Source of the DNA: Hymenobacter sp. DG01
GTDB lineage: Bacteria; Bacteroidota; Bacteroidia; Cytophagales; Hymenobacteraceae
Assembly (NCBI RefSeq): GCF_006352025.1
Contig: NZ_CP040936.1
Span: 930,001-994,000, forward strand
Length of the DNA: 64,000 nt
Direction: 5' to 3'
Positions 41,216 through 50,454 of this stretch are shown in pieces. How positions within the stretch are numbered: position 1 is the first letter of the stretch; every line of letters starts with the position of its first letter. The position numbers and the translations under genes were made by a program. The notes under the pieces are model-generated. The model had not been told where the DNA came from. It did no database searches and worked only from the letters and a program-made list of their open reading frames with translations.

Positions 41216-41407
41216 ATGCAGACAGGAACTGTAAAATTCTTCAACGAAACCAAAGGTTTCGGCTTCATCAAAGTTGACGAAACCGGCGAAGACGTATTCG
41301 TGCACGTAACCGAGTGCATCGACGAAATCCGCGACAAAGACAAAGTGGAATTTGAAATTGCTCAAGGCCGCAAAGGCCCGAACGCCGTGAAAGTGAAACT
41401 GGCTTAG
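41216..41407 (+). CDS. csp: Cold-shock domain protein (CspA family)
   Basis: A 63-aa single cold-shock domain. RNP1 is KGFGFI and RNP2 VFVHV, in MQTGTVKFFNETKGFGFIKV and EDVFVHVTECIDE. It binds single-stranded RNA or DNA as an RNA chaperone. The sequence is shorter at the N-terminus and ends with KVKLA, a form common in Bacteroidota. It precedes a DEAD-box helicase, another typical cold-stress gene, with its own terminator between them. Confidence 0.95.
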   Translation: MQTGTVKFFNETKGFGFIKVDETGEDVFVHVTECIDEIRDKDKVEFEIAQGRKGPNAVKVKLA

Positions 41408-41434
41408 TCCAGCATCCTTCCCGGATATCTTTAG

Positions 41435-41466
41435 AAAAGCAGGCTCCCGAAGAGCCTGCTTTTTTT
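41435..41466 (+). terminator. Terminator of the cold-shock gene
   Basis: AAAAGCAGGCTC (41435-41446) and GAGCCTGCTTTT (41452-41463) with a 5-nt loop, followed by more T. It lies 27 bp after the csp stop. Confidence 0.9.
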
Positions 41467-41838
41467 ATGCCCTGTCCGCCCCGCCAAGGGGTAGGGCTGG
41501 TTTTGCCATAACATGCCCCATTTCCTTCCCTTAGGCCGGGGTAGGAAACGGCTCACTACTTGGCGGGCAACCGGGCGTAGTTGCCCAGGCTTCGGAGTAC
41601 TGCGCCCGGGATGATCTTATGGCATGCCTGGCCTTTTTCATTATTTCTGCGTATCTTTGCACCCGCATTTGAGAACGGCCACGTTCCGCGCAGCTTAAGA
41701 GCTGCCTTTAAGAAACCTGTTGGGCCGGCTTTATCTTCCGTCCGTTGCTTCCGTCACTTGTCGTTGTGTTGAGTGGGAGAAGAGCGTCGCTGAATCCGCT
41801 GTTTTCAGAGCTACAGTCTCCACTCCATCAACACAGAC
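41467..41838. other. Long leader region of the DEAD-box helicase gene
   Basis: About 370 bp without a gene. A promoter-like box TATCTTTG lies at 41652-41659, giving a leader of about 170 nt before the helicase start. Such long leaders are common for cold-induced helicase mRNAs; a regulatory structure is possible but was not identified. Confidence 0.4.
41652..41659 (+). promoter_or_regulatory. -7 box TATCTTTG for the DEAD-box helicase gene
   Basis: TATCTTTG fits TAnnTTTG, preceded by a T-rich segment (CTTTTTCATTATTTC) in the -33 area. Position suggests transcription start near 41665. Confidence 0.5.
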
Positions 41839-43785
41839 ATGGAAAACGAAAAGGAAAAAATGAAATTCAGTGAGCTGACCCTCTCTGAAGAAATGCAGCG
41901 CGCTATTTCTGAAGTGGGCTACGAGGAAGCCTCGCCCATTCAGGCCGGCGCTATTCCCGTACTGCTCTCCGGCCGCGACGTAATCGGACAGGCCCAGACC
42001 GGCACCGGTAAGACCGCGGCCTTCTCCATCCCCGCCATTGAACTGATCAATACCGACTCGCGTGAGGTGCAGGCCCTGGTGCTGTGCCCTACCCGCGAGC
42101 TGGCCGTGCAGGTTTCCGGCGAAATCCAGAAGCTAGGCAAGTACAAGCGTGGCCTCTCGGTAGTGCCGATTTACGGCGGTAGCTCCTATGACCGTCAGTT
42201 CCGGGCCCTGGAGCGCGGCGTGCAGATTGTTATCGGTACGCCCGGCCGCGTAATGGACCACATTGAGCGCGGTACCCTGAAGCTGGACGCTTGCAAAATG
42301 ATCATCTTGGATGAGGCCGACGAAATGCTGGACATGGGCTTCCGCGACGACATCGAGACGGTGCTCAAGCAGATGCCTGAGCAGCGCCAGACGGTGTTCT
42401 TCTCGGCTACCATGAGCAAGCCCATCATGGAGATGACCAAGCGCTACCAGACGGAGCCGCAGATCGTGAAGGTAAACCATCAGGAAATGACGGTTACCAA
42501 CATCGAGCAGAGCTACTTCGAAGTGCGCGGCCCCCAGAAGAAAGACGTTCTGACCCGCCTCATCGACATGTACAACATTAAGTCGGGCATCGTCTTCGCT
42601 AACACGAAGCGCATGGTGGATGATATTGTGGGCGACCTGCAAGCCAAAGGCTACTTCGCCGAGGGCCTGCACGGCGACATGGGCCAGCAACAGCGCCAGA
42701 ACACGCTCGATAAATTCCGCAAAGGTACCTTGGAAATCCTCGTAGCCACTGACGTAGCCGCCCGCGGCATCGACGTGGACAACGTGGAAGTGGTAGTGAA
42801 CTACGACCTGCCCGCCGACGAGGAATACTACGTGCACCGCATCGGCCGTACCGGCCGCGCCGGCAAGCAGGGCAAGGCCTTCACCTTCGTGAGCGGCCGC
42901 GACATCTATAAGCTGCGCGACATCATGCGCTTCACCAAAGCCACCATCAAGCAGGAGCGCGTGCCTTCGTTTGAGGATGTGTCGGAGGTGAAGACCACCC
43001 TCATGTTGAACTCTATTAAAGAGGTCATCGAGAAGGGCAACCTAGATAAGTACATTGCCCGCGTGCAGCGCCTGATCGATCAGGACCAGGAGGATGGTGT
43101 AACGTCGCTGGACGTGGCTGCCGCCCTGCTGAAAATGACGATGAAAGAAGACAAGCGCGCCCAGGAAAGCCTTGACGCCAGCCGCACCCAGGGTGCCGCT
43201 CGCCCCGGCTTCACGCGCCTGTTCGTGACCATGGGCAAAAAGGACCGTCTGCACCCCCGCGACATCGTGGACCTGATTGCCGAAAACACCAGCCTCACCG
43301 CTGGCAAAGTGGGCGACATTGCCCTCTACGACAAGTTCAGCTTCGTGGAAGTACCGAATGAGTTTGTGGAGGAGGTAGTAAGCCAGCTGGGCCGCAGCAC
43401 CATTCAGGGCCGGCCCGTAGCCTTTAACATTGCTACCCCCCGCCAGGAGGGCGATGCCCAGCAGGAAGGCGGCAACCGCGGCGGCTTCGGCGGCGACCGT
43501 CCTCGTCGGGGTCCGGGTGGCTTCGGTGGTGACCGTCGGGAAGGCGGCTTTGGCGGCAACCGTGGCGGTGGCTCCTACGGTGGAAACCGTGGCGGCGGAA
43601 GCTACGGCGAGCGTCGGGAAGGCGGCTTCGGTGGTAACCGCGGTGGCGGCTCTTACGGCGGCAACCGCGGCGGCTCCTACGGGGGCGACCGTCGGGAAGG
43701 TGGCAGCTACGGTGGTAACCGCGGTGGCGGAAGCTACGGTGGCGGCTACAAAGGCAAGCGCGACAACGGAGGCTTCGACGAGTAA
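41839..43785 (+). CDS. DEAD-box ATP-dependent RNA helicase with RGG-rich tail
   Basis: A 648-aa protein. Q motif [10 protein letters not shown], motif I AQTGTGKT (52-59), motif [16 protein letters not shown], and motif [13 protein letters not shown] are all present. A DbpA/CsdA-like RNA-binding domain follows ([20 protein letters not shown]). The last 85 residues are low-complexity Gly/Arg/Ser/Tyr repeats ([15 protein letters not shown] and similar), which bind RNA non-specifically. It should unwind structured RNA, for example in ribosome assembly at low temperature. The start is ATG 41839 and the gene follows the csp gene. Confidence 0.95.
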   Translation: MENEKEKMKFSELTLSEEMQRAISEVGYEEASPIQAGAIPVLLSGRDVIGQAQTGTGKTAAFSIPAIELINTDSREVQALVLCPTRELAVQVSGEIQKLGKYKRGLSVVPIYGGSSYDRQFRALERGVQIVIGTPGRVMDHIERGTLKLDACKMIILDEADEMLDMGFRDDIETVLKQMPEQRQTVFFSATMSKPIMEMTKRYQTEPQIVKVNHQEMTVTNIEQSYFEVRGPQKKDVLTRLIDMYNIKSGIVFANTKRMVDDIVGDLQAKGYFAEGLHGDMGQQQRQNTLDKFRKGTLEILVATDVAARGIDVDNVEVVVNYDLPADEEYYVHRIGRTGRAGKQGKAFTFVSGRDIYKLRDIMRFTKATIKQERVPSFEDVSEVKTTLMLNSIKEVIEKGNLDKYIARVQRLIDQDQEDGVTSLDVAAALLKMTMKEDKRAQESLDASRTQGAARPGFTRLFVTMGKKDRLHPRDIVDLIAENTSLTAGKVGDIALYDKFSFVEVPNEFVEEVVSQLGRSTIQGRPVAFNIATPRQEGDAQQEGGNRGGFGGDRPRRGPGGFGGDRREGGFGGNRGGGSYGGNRGGGSYGERREGGFGGNRGGGSYGGNRGGSYGGDRREGGSYGGNRGGGSYGGGYKGKRDNGGFDE

Positions 43786-43803
43786 GCTCCAGATTTTGGT
43801 GGT

Positions 43804-43842
43804 TGGAAGCTAATTGGTCAGATTTCAGACAATTAGCTTCCA
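43804..43842 (+). terminator. Hairpin after the helicase gene
   Basis: TGGAAGCTAATTG (43804-43816) and CAATTAGCTTCCA (43830-43842) form a perfect 13-bp stem 18 bp after the helicase stop. Confidence 0.6.
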
Positions 43843-43843
43843 C

Positions 43844-43911
43844 TCAACCCAGCCTAAAAAAGAAACAGCCACGTGGTATCACGTGGCTGTTTCTTTTTTA
43901 GGCTGGGTTGA
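43844..43911. terminator. Perfect 32-bp bidirectional terminator hairpin
   Basis: TCAACCCAGCCTAAAAAAGA at 43844 begins a 32-bp arm ending at 43875; the exact reverse complement lies at 43880-43911 with the loop GTAT. A-runs and T-runs on both sides make it a terminator for both convergent genes. The stem is unusually long for a terminator. Confidence 0.85.
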
Positions 43912-43966
43912 AATGCAGCCGGAACGCGGGTCGAAAAATGTTCCTTAACCCGCAAAACCTTAAAGC

Positions 43967-44413
43967 TTATTTGGAAGCGTTGCGCAGGGCTTTGATTTCG
44001 TCGTGGCCTTGCTGAATGCCTTGGTATTGCTTCTCAATAATAGACTTCAGCTGACCGGGCAGGCCTTCTGCCTTAAGCGCCGTCTGGTAGGCTTTCACGG
44101 CGTAGTCTTCGCCCCGTTCGCATTCGTTGAGAATGCTCTCCCGGCTTTTGCTGGTAATGGCCGACTTCAGGTTGATAAAAACCCGGTGCAGGGTGCCCGT
44201 TACCGAGCTTTCCTCTTCCACCTTAATATTGAGCTGATGCAGTTGGTCTTCGATTTCCGTGAGGTAACCGTCGCGCTGCACGGCGTACTTTTTAAATACT
44301 TCTTTCAGATCCTGATCCTCTACATCGGTGAGGGCTTCGGAGTAGCCTTTTTCACCGTCTTTCAGCGTTTGAACAATTTCTTTGAGCAGGGCCTGGGTTT
44401 CGTTGGCTTCCAT
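43967..44413 (-). CDS. DUF2383 / PA2169-family four-helix protein
   Basis: From ATG 44413 the product is 148 aa and nearly all helical: ALLKEIVQTLKDGEKGYSEA, DLKEVFKKYAVQRDGYLTEI, SILNECERGEDYAVKAYQTA and SIIEKQYQGIQQGHDEIKAL. Spacing and Glu/His content match DUF2383 proteins, ferritin-like four-helix bundles often induced by stress. Metal binding is possible but not shown. Frame extension to 44494 lacks helical character. Confidence 0.85.
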   Translation of the reverse strand: MEANETQALLKEIVQTLKDGEKGYSEALTDVEDQDLKEVFKKYAVQRDGYLTEIEDQLHQLNIKVEEESSVTGTLHRVFINLKSAITSKSRESILNECERGEDYAVKAYQTALKAEGLPGQLKSIIEKQYQGIQQGHDEIKALRNASK

Positions 44414-44599
44414 GAGGAGAGTAGATTTGGTGTTTAGGAAAGGAGAATTATGGTTTCCTTTACTGCCAAACCCCAAACGAAGTTGCAATAGCAACTAAAC
44501 TAGTCAAGTGCTCTACCCTCAGGCAGCCTTAATACGGGAAGCAATAAGCACGGCTACCACAACCGGAAGCGCTGAGTAACCTAGTGTATTTCAGGTTTT

Positions 44600-45871
44600 T
44601 TACGCTACGGCTGAGGCTACGGCCGGCCTCCCTGATCTGGCCATGGCCCGGCCGGCGAGGTAACCAGTGGTCCAGGCTGCCTGAAAGTTGAAGCCGCCGG
44701 TAATGCCGTCAATATCAAGTACTTCGCCGGCGAAATGCAGGCCAGGGACCCGGCGGCTCTCCATGGTTTGCATATTGATTTCACTTAAGCTGATACCCCC
44801 GCAGGTTACAAACTCGTCCTTGTAGGTGGTTTTGCCGCGCACGGGCAGGGCCGTACGGAGCAAACCTTCAATCAGGCGGTTCTGTAACTTAGCCGGGAGC
44901 TCATTCCAGCGGGTTTCCGGGCCAATGCCGGCTTGCTCCGCGAAGGTTCGCCAGAGGCGCTGGGGTAGGCCAAACAGCGGGTTGCTGACCACCACTTTTT
45001 TGCCGTGCAGCTCCCGAAACTCCAGCAGATGCTGGCGCAGCGTGTCCTCGGTGTAGTCGGGGAGCCAGTTAACAAGTGCCGTGCTCTGGTACTGAAGCTC
45101 GTGGAGGCGGCGGGCGCCCCAGGCCGAGAGCTTGAGCACGGCAGGCCCGCTCACACCCCAGTGCGTAACCAGCACAGGCCCTTCGTATTCCAGCTTTTCA
45201 CCGGAAACCCGCACCCGGGCCCGGGGCACGCTCACGCCCGGCAGCTCGCGCAAGGGCGAATCGGGCACGTTGAAGGTAAACAGGCTGGGCACCGGCTCCT
45301 GAACGGTGTGGCCCAGCCGCCGCAGCCACTCGTACTGCTCCGATTTAGGCGCCCCGCCTGTGGCCACCAGCAGCCGGGCTACGGCCAGCGTTTGGGCCCG
45401 AGCACCCGTGAGCGTCAGCTGAAAGCCACCCGTAGGCAGGGGCTCGATGTGCTCCGCGGTGGTTTGCTGCAGTATTTCCACCCCGGCCAGCCGAGCCGCA
45501 TCCAGCAGGCAGCGGGCAATGGTTTCCGACGAATCGGTGGTGGGAAACATGCGGCCATCGGGCTCAATTTTGAGTCGGACTCCCCGCTGCTCAAACCACC
45601 GGACGGTATCTACAGCTCCAAATTGCTTGAACGGTTCTTTGAGTTGCTTAGCCCCGCGGGGGTAGTGCTGCACCAGCTGGGCGGCCGTATCGGCGGCATG
45701 CGTCACGTTGCAGCGCCCGCCCCCGGAAATTCGGACTTTGCTTAGCAGCTTGGAAGTTTTTTCAATCAGGACTACCCGCAGGCTGGGGTTGGCTTCGGCG
45801 CAGGCAATGGCCCCGAAAAAGCCGGCTGCTCCACCACCCAACACGGCCACGGTATTCTTCGCTTCGTTCAC
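44600..45871 (-). CDS. NAD(P)/FAD-dependent oxidoreductase, HI0933/BaiN-like flavoprotein
   Basis: A 423-aa flavoprotein starting with GTG 45871. VAVLGGGAAGFFGAIACAEA is the FAD-binding Rossmann motif; KVRISGGGRCNVTHAADTAA is the HI0933 hallmark; the C-terminus has FVTCGGISLSEINMQTMESR and LHFAGEVLDIDGITGGFNFQ. It belongs to the aminoacetone oxidase/BaiN group; physiological substrate unknown. Distantly related to the flavoprotein at 22657-23892. A TACCTTTG box lies 5 bp upstream of the GTG. Confidence 0.88.
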   Translation of the reverse strand: MNEAKNTVAVLGGGAAGFFGAIACAEANPSLRVVLIEKTSKLLSKVRISGGGRCNVTHAADTAAQLVQHYPRGAKQLKEPFKQFGAVDTVRWFEQRGVRLKIEPDGRMFPTTDSSETIARCLLDAARLAGVEILQQTTAEHIEPLPTGGFQLTLTGARAQTLAVARLLVATGGAPKSEQYEWLRRLGHTVQEPVPSLFTFNVPDSPLRELPGVSVPRARVRVSGEKLEYEGPVLVTHWGVSGPAVLKLSAWGARRLHELQYQSTALVNWLPDYTEDTLRQHLLEFRELHGKKVVVSNPLFGLPQRLWRTFAEQAGIGPETRWNELPAKLQNRLIEGLLRTALPVRGKTTYKDEFVTCGGISLSEINMQTMESRRVPGLHFAGEVLDIDGITGGFNFQAAWTTGYLAGRAMARSGRPAVASAVA

Positions 45872-45876
45872 AAAGG

Positions 45877-45884
45877 CAAAGGTA
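45877..45884 (-). promoter_or_regulatory. Bacteroidota -7 box TACCTTTG next to the start codon
   Basis: On the minus strand TACCTTTG is followed by five bases and the GTG start at 45871. No clear -33 TTG. Suggests a leaderless transcript. Confidence 0.45.
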
Positions 45885-45916
45885 CGGCTTGTACGGGTGG
45901 CAGAGAAGCAGTTGCA

Positions 45917-46765
45917 CTAGCAATACTCTAGGGCCGCTACCACATCCTCGTGCCGAAACTGGTAGCCGGTCAGCTCCCGGATCAGGGAGGAGTCTATTTG
46001 CTTGCCGCCGGTCGATTCTTCCAGAAAAGTAGGCGGCTGTAGTCCGAGGCGGGTAGCAGCAGCGGTATAGAAGGTGCGCCGGGTAGGGTGGGTAGCCGCG
46101 CTGGCATTAAAGGTATAACCCCACAGTTTCCGTTCGATGATGCTGGTTAGCAGGTTGATACAATCCTGCAGGTGAATCAGGTTGACTGGGGCCTCGCCGT
46201 GGGGCACGCCGGCCCGGCCCGCCAGAAAGCGACCTGGCGCGCGGCCCGGCCCTATCAGTCCGGCCAGGCGCACCACCGTGTGCTGGGAAGCCTGAAATAA
46301 GGCCTCGGCCTGCAGCAGTGGGGCTTTGGCGGTAGCGGCGGCCTGGGCATCGGCTTCGCGCATGATGCGGGGCTCGTCGGCGTACACCCCCGTAGAGCTG
46401 ACCAGCAGTACATGCTGCACCCCGGCCCGGGTAGCGGCCTGGGCTACTGGTTGGAGTAGGGCGGGGTAGGCGTCGGGGCGGCCGGCCGCGCGGCTGGGCG
46501 GCACGTTCAGTACCAGCACCTCGGCGCCGTGCAACAGGGCCTGCAGCGTATCGGCATCAATCACCGACAGGTTAGGGGCCAGGCTGAGCAGAAACGGCCG
46601 GATGCCGGCGTCGCGCAGGGTCAGCAGCTGGCCGGGTGTAGTGGTGGAGCCATGCACCCGGTAGCCGGCCTCAACCAGCGTGCGGGCCAGTGGCAGCCCA
46701 AGCCAGCCACAGCCCAATACGGCTATTGTGGATTTAGAAGACAGGAAAGTAGCGTCGTCAGTCAT
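45917..46765 (-). CDS. NAD(P)-binding SDR-like protein (YeeZ-type)
   Basis: From ATG 46765 the product is 282 aa. It begins with STIAVLGCGWLGLPLARTLV, a Rossmann GxGxxG-type site (GCGWLGLP), then LLVSSTGVYADEPRIM with SSTGVY resembling the active-site strand of extended SDR epimerases, and ends with a domain that reads EESTGGKQIDSSLIRELTGY. The protein family is widespread (YeeZ-like, NAD-dependent epimerase/dehydratase fold) but without a defined substrate. The frame extension to 46801 is not used. Confidence 0.8.
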   Translation of the reverse strand: MTDDATFLSSKSTIAVLGCGWLGLPLARTLVEAGYRVHGSTTTPGQLLTLRDAGIRPFLLSLAPNLSVIDADTLQALLHGAEVLVLNVPPSRAAGRPDAYPALLQPVAQAATRAGVQHVLLVSSTGVYADEPRIMREADAQAAATAKAPLLQAEALFQASQHTVVRLAGLIGPGRAPGRFLAGRAGVPHGEAPVNLIHLQDCINLLTSIIERKLWGYTFNASAATHPTRRTFYTAAATRLGLQPPTFLEESTGGKQIDSSLIRELTGYQFRHEDVVAALEYC

Positions 46766-46866
46766 GCGGGGTAAAGGTGGCAAAAAATCTTTCCCGGGCA
46801 AGGAGCCGCCCCACGAATGGACAAACTGTTACCTTGTAGCCCAACAAGTAGGCAAGCATACTACCT

Positions 46867-47268
46867 ATGACCACCCCGTACCGCCTGTATGCTGACTACG
46901 CCGACGACTTTGAGGCCCGCGTGCGGCTGCTACTGCCCGAGGAGTGCGGGCGGCAGTTGCCCCCTTATAATGGCGTACGGTGGGATTTTTGCTACGCCCA
47001 GGACCGCCCAATGATTAGCTACATGTGGCTCTACCCGGACTTCTATGACCCCGAAACTGGTAACTCGCTGCGGGAGTTGCCGCTACCCATTGATGAGTGG
47101 CTGCACGTACGGGTTGCTATCTTGCTCGATGCGGCCCGGCCCTTTCACTGGCCGAGGCTTTGGCCGGGCACCAGCTTTTACTATTGCGAGTGTAACCGGA
47201 TAGTAGCCGAGGGCACCGTTACCCGCCTGACGGGTTTACGCAAGCCCCGTCCGCAGTATAGCCACTGA
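46867..47268 (+). CDS. Hypothetical 133-aa protein
   Basis: Not recognised. The protein is rich in Trp, Tyr and Pro, soluble, with no signal sequence. WDFCYAQDRPMISYMWLYPD and SFYYCECNRIVAEGTVTRLT are the most distinctive segments. It lies 32 bp upstream of the SDR gene on the same strand and may be co-transcribed with it. Confidence 0.65.
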   Translation: MTTPYRLYADYADDFEARVRLLLPEECGRQLPPYNGVRWDFCYAQDRPMISYMWLYPDFYDPETGNSLRELPLPIDEWLHVRVAILLDAARPFHWPRLWPGTSFYYCECNRIVAEGTVTRLTGLRKPRPQYSH

Positions 47269-47300
47269 ACAGAATTTTCCCACTTCAACTTTCTCACCTT

Positions 47301-48182
47301 ATGTCAGCAACTCACCCCTACGCCCAGCCTATGCTCCGCGACAATGCCCTGCAGGGCAAAACTATCGTGGTAACGGGCGGCGGCACCGGCCTCGGCCGCG
47401 CCATGACTACCTATTTCCTGCAGCTGGGCGCCAATGTGGTCATCAGCTCCCGTAAGCTGGAGGTACTAGAGAAAACCGCCGAGGAACTGCGCCAGCAAAC
47501 CGGTAACCAGGGCGTGCTGGCTGTGCAGTGCGATGTACGCAAGTACGATGAGGTAGAGGCCCTGCTGCGCAAAACTGTGGAAACATTTGGCCGGGTGGAT
47601 GTGCTGCTCAACAACGCCGCCGGTAACTTCATTAGTCCTACCGAGCGACTGAGCCACAAGGCCTTCGATGTAATCGTGGACATTGTGTTGAAGGGTTCCT
47701 GCAATTGCACCCTGGCGTTCGGCAAGCACTGGATTGCCGAAAAGCAGCCCGGCACTATTCTCAATATCGTGACGACGTATGCCTCAGTCGGGTCGGCGTT
47801 TGTGGTGCCTTCGGCGGCGGCTAAAGCTGGTGTACTGGCCTTGACCCGTTCCCTGGCCGTAGAGTGGGCCAAGTACGGCATCCGCTCCAACGCCATTGCC
47901 CCCGGCCCCTTCCCGACGGAAGGCGCCTGGAGCCGCCTGTTTCCCGAGCCCCTGGCTTCCAAGCTCGATCCGGCAGCTTCCGTGCCCCTGAAGCGGGTAG
48001 GCAGCCACCAGGAGCTTGCCAACTTGGCCGCTTACCTGGTTTCTGACTTCTCGGCCTACATGAACGGCGAGGTAGTAACCCTTGATGGAGGCGAGTGGCT
48101 CAACGGCGCCGGCGAGTTTAACAAGCTAGAGCTGCTGACCCCTGATATGTGGGACCACATCGAAAAAACCATGCGCCGCTAA
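47301..48182 (+). CDS. SDR oxidoreductase, 2,4-dienoyl-CoA reductase-like
   Basis: A 293-aa classical SDR. Cofactor site VVTGGGTGLGRAMTTYFLQL, NNAAGNFISPTERLS, and an active-site region with SAAAKAGVLALTRSLAVEWA. The usual Tyr of YxxxK is absent (SAAAK); this substitution, together with AAGNFISPTE, is typical of 2,4-dienoyl-CoA reductases, which help oxidise unsaturated fatty acids. It is followed by a strong terminator. Fatty-acid beta-oxidation is inferred. Confidence 0.85.
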   Translation: MSATHPYAQPMLRDNALQGKTIVVTGGGTGLGRAMTTYFLQLGANVVISSRKLEVLEKTAEELRQQTGNQGVLAVQCDVRKYDEVEALLRKTVETFGRVDVLLNNAAGNFISPTERLSHKAFDVIVDIVLKGSCNCTLAFGKHWIAEKQPGTILNIVTTYASVGSAFVVPSAAAKAGVLALTRSLAVEWAKYGIRSNAIAPGPFPTEGAWSRLFPEPLASKLDPAASVPLKRVGSHQELANLAAYLVSDFSAYMNGEVVTLDGGEWLNGAGEFNKLELLTPDMWDHIEKTMRR

Positions 48183-48234
48183 ATCACGGTTTTAGACTTG
48201 TTTTGGCGCTGCTTCGTCCAGCGCTATTAGTACT

Positions 48235-48274
48235 AAACAAAAAGAGCTTGCCAGATGGCAAGCTCTTTTTGTTT
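48235..48274. terminator. Perfect 18-bp bidirectional terminator
   Basis: AAACAAAAAGAGCTTGCC (48235-48252) and GGCAAGCTCTTTTTGTTT (48257-48274) around AGAT. It separates the convergent SDR and DUF1571 genes. Confidence 0.9.
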
Positions 48275-48315
48275 GCAGCGAATCAGTAGGTGAAGAAGAC
48301 TATCTGAATCCGTGA

Positions 48316-49164
48316 TTAAAGTTTGTATCCCTTAAAATCCTTGGTGAATTCCTGGGCGGGAATCGGCTGGTTGGCTACGATGTCGCTGAATTCGAATTTT
48401 TCAAACAAGCCTTTGTCGTCGTTTACCTGAATAACCAGGGGTAGGGTCATTTTCTGATCCACGGCAATGATGACGCGGCGGCCATAGGCGTTGGGCACCT
48501 GCAGGGTGCGGCCGGCGGGTACCGTAGCCCCAGGCGAGAGGTCGTTGCGCTCCAGAATGCGGTACTCACCGCAGCCGAACCGGTCGGCAATGGAGGTTAC
48601 GGTTTCGGCTTTGGTGGTTTTGTAGGCTACGTAGCGAAACTGGGGGTAATCGGCGCGCAGGATGTGGGCGGGGCGGCCCTGCACCGTCGTGTCGCCGGCG
48701 TAGCGGAAGCTTTTCTCGAAGCTGCGGTCAAGGCGCTGGCCGGAGCCGCGCAGCAGCTCAGCAATGGTACCATAGCCAGCATCCAGTACACTGTGGTGCT
48801 GGGTTTTGCGCATAAGGGCCCCCAGCGGATCGAGGCTGACCGTGACGTAGGGGAAACTGTTGGGGTACACCCAGGCATCGCCATCGTTCTGGCCTGTTAC
48901 GTATAGCACTTCAATACCCTTCTGGTTGCGCAGATACACCTTGTAGGGCTTGAAGGTCATTTTCATGCTGGTGCGCGCCTGCTGATAGCTGCCGGCAATC
49001 CGCTCCTGAGCCCGCACGTTGCAGCGCAGGGTTTTCAGGTTTTCGATGGACGCTGTCAGGCGGGCAATCAGCTGCTCGGTAGTGGGTTTTGGATCGGCTG
49101 GTACGGCGGCCATGCCTCCCAGGGACAGCGCGGCAACCGTGAGAAGTCGGAAATAGCTAATCAT
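48316..49164 (-). CDS. DUF1571 protein with LysM-like segment, secreted
   Basis: A 282-aa protein with a signal peptide (MISYFRLLTVAALSLGGMAA). Residues from about 35 match DUF1571 (TLRCNVRAQERIAGSYQQAR; MKMTFKPYKVYLRNQKGIEV), a beta-rich lipid-transport-like fold. A LysM-like stretch occurs near 190-225 (TVTSIADRFGCGEYRILERN, then PAGRTLQVPNAYG), an unusual insertion that would help bind peptidoglycan. Function unknown. Confidence 0.8.
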   Translation of the reverse strand: MISYFRLLTVAALSLGGMAAVPADPKPTTEQLIARLTASIENLKTLRCNVRAQERIAGSYQQARTSMKMTFKPYKVYLRNQKGIEVLYVTGQNDGDAWVYPNSFPYVTVSLDPLGALMRKTQHHSVLDAGYGTIAELLRGSGQRLDRSFEKSFRYAGDTTVQGRPAHILRADYPQFRYVAYKTTKAETVTSIADRFGCGEYRILERNDLSPGATVPAGRTLQVPNAYGRRVIIAVDQKMTLPLVIQVNDDKGLFEKFEFSDIVANQPIPAQEFTKDFKGYKL

Positions 49165-49283
49165 GCAGAACGTAAGAGGATTACCAGGTTGAGGGGCAAC
49201 GGCAAGGTAGCAGAAACCGGGCCGAAGCAGTGGGAAGATAGGAAGGCAAAGTAGTGAACCCGCACACGTACTTCTCCAGGCAC

Positions 49284-49583
49284 TTAATTAAGACTAATGC
49301 GGGGAAAACGACTGGCGGCGCTGTCGAACACGAACAGCTCATCGATTTCAACTTCGCGGAAAAACCGGTACAGCGGAAATTGCTCCACCACAGCCTTCAC
49401 CGTTGCCGCGTTCAGCCCATTGATAGTTACCCAACCCCGGGTGCGGTCGGCGCTAATGGCGTACGACTCCACGATATTCTCTTCTATCAGGCTGGTAATG
49501 AAGGCACGGTGGCGCGGGATGAGGGCGAGGAAGTCTTCATCGAAAAAATCGGGCAGGCGTAGCGTAACAACGAATTTGGCCAT
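49284..49583 (-). CDS. Small ferredoxin-like alpha/beta protein (muconolactone isomerase-like)
   Basis: A 99-aa protein: MAKFVVTLRLPDFFDEDFLA, LIPRHRAFITSLIEENIVES, WVTINGLNAATVKAVVEQFP, and YRFFREVEIDELFVFD. The pattern beta-alpha-beta-beta-alpha-beta and ending strand match the muconolactone isomerase/YciI-like dimeric barrel fold. Specific function unknown. The start is ATG 49583; a much longer frame upstream overlaps the divergent glycosyltransferase gene and is not coding. Confidence 0.7.
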   Translation of the reverse strand: MAKFVVTLRLPDFFDEDFLALIPRHRAFITSLIEENIVESYAISADRTRGWVTINGLNAATVKAVVEQFPLYRFFREVEIDELFVFDSAASRFPRISLN

Positions 49584-49683
49584 GAAACAAGCAGCAGACA
49601 CGGCCATAACGCCACTTGCCGGGCGAAGGTTGACTGCCGCCGGGGCCGTGTAACTTTTTTTGCCGCCAGCCAGAATAGGGACC

Positions 49684-50448
49684 ATGCATTTCTCCGTCAT
49701 CACCCCGACCCACAACCGCCACGACTTTCTGCCCGAAGCGGTAGCCAGCGTACGGGCCACCGTTTCGGCCCCCCTGGATTTTTCCTTTGAACACCTCGTC
49801 TGCGAAAACGCCTCCACCGACGATACGGCCGCCTGGCTGCGCGAAGCTGCCCGGCAGGAAGGCGTGCCCCTACGCGTACGCAGCCAACCCACCAAGCTGC
49901 TGCCCGGACCGGCCCGTAACCTGCTGATCCGGCAGGATGCCCCCGCCGACGGCTGGATTGTGCCCCTCGACGACGACGATATTCTGCTGCAACGGGCTCT
50001 TTTCCACTACGCCAGCCAGATTCAGCAACACCCTAACCGCCCCTGGCTGGTTGCCGATTTCCTGCGCGTGGATCAGGACCGGCGCTACCTGCCCAATGAG
50101 GACTATTATGCCTGGCAGTTCGACTCGCCGACGGATATGCTACGGGCTATCTTCCGGGCCGAGCACTTCATTCAGGGCAACGTCTGCTATAGCTGGGCCC
50201 TGTTCGAGGAGGTAGGCGGCTACGACGAGCAGATTGAAATGGCCGAGGACCTGGACCTGTACGTGCGGTTTCTGCTGGCCGGTCACCAGCCGGTTATCTG
50301 CCCTCATATCAGTCACTTGCACCGCTTTCACACCAGCAACGTCAGCATAGGAGTAGATGCTGACAAGCACGGCCAGGACTTGCAGGTGATATATGAGAAG
50401 TACGCCGGGCAGCTGCAGAAATTGGGCATTGAGCGGCCCGGGCAATAG
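49684..50448 (+). CDS. Family 2 glycosyltransferase
   Basis: A 254-aa GT-A fold enzyme: MHFSVITPTHNRHDFLPEAV, SVR, CENASTDDTAAWLRE, then GWIVPLDDDDILLQRAL with the metal-binding DDD, and WALFEEVGGYDEQIEMAEDL as acceptor loop. It transfers a sugar from a nucleotide donor to an unknown acceptor, possibly in polysaccharide or glycoprotein synthesis. ATG 49684 is the only start compatible with the GT-A N-terminus. Confidence 0.9.
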   Translation: MHFSVITPTHNRHDFLPEAVASVRATVSAPLDFSFEHLVCENASTDDTAAWLREAARQEGVPLRVRSQPTKLLPGPARNLLIRQDAPADGWIVPLDDDDILLQRALFHYASQIQQHPNRPWLVADFLRVDQDRRYLPNEDYYAWQFDSPTDMLRAIFRAEHFIQGNVCYSWALFEEVGGYDEQIEMAEDLDLYVRFLLAGHQPVICPHISHLHRFHTSNVSIGVDADKHGQDLQVIYEKYAGQLQKLGIERPGQ

Positions 50449-50454
50449 CGCATA

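Noticed and set aside
41467..41838. Riboswitch in the helicase leader
   Set aside because: The leader is long, but no recognised riboswitch core was seen; it is described only as a long leader.
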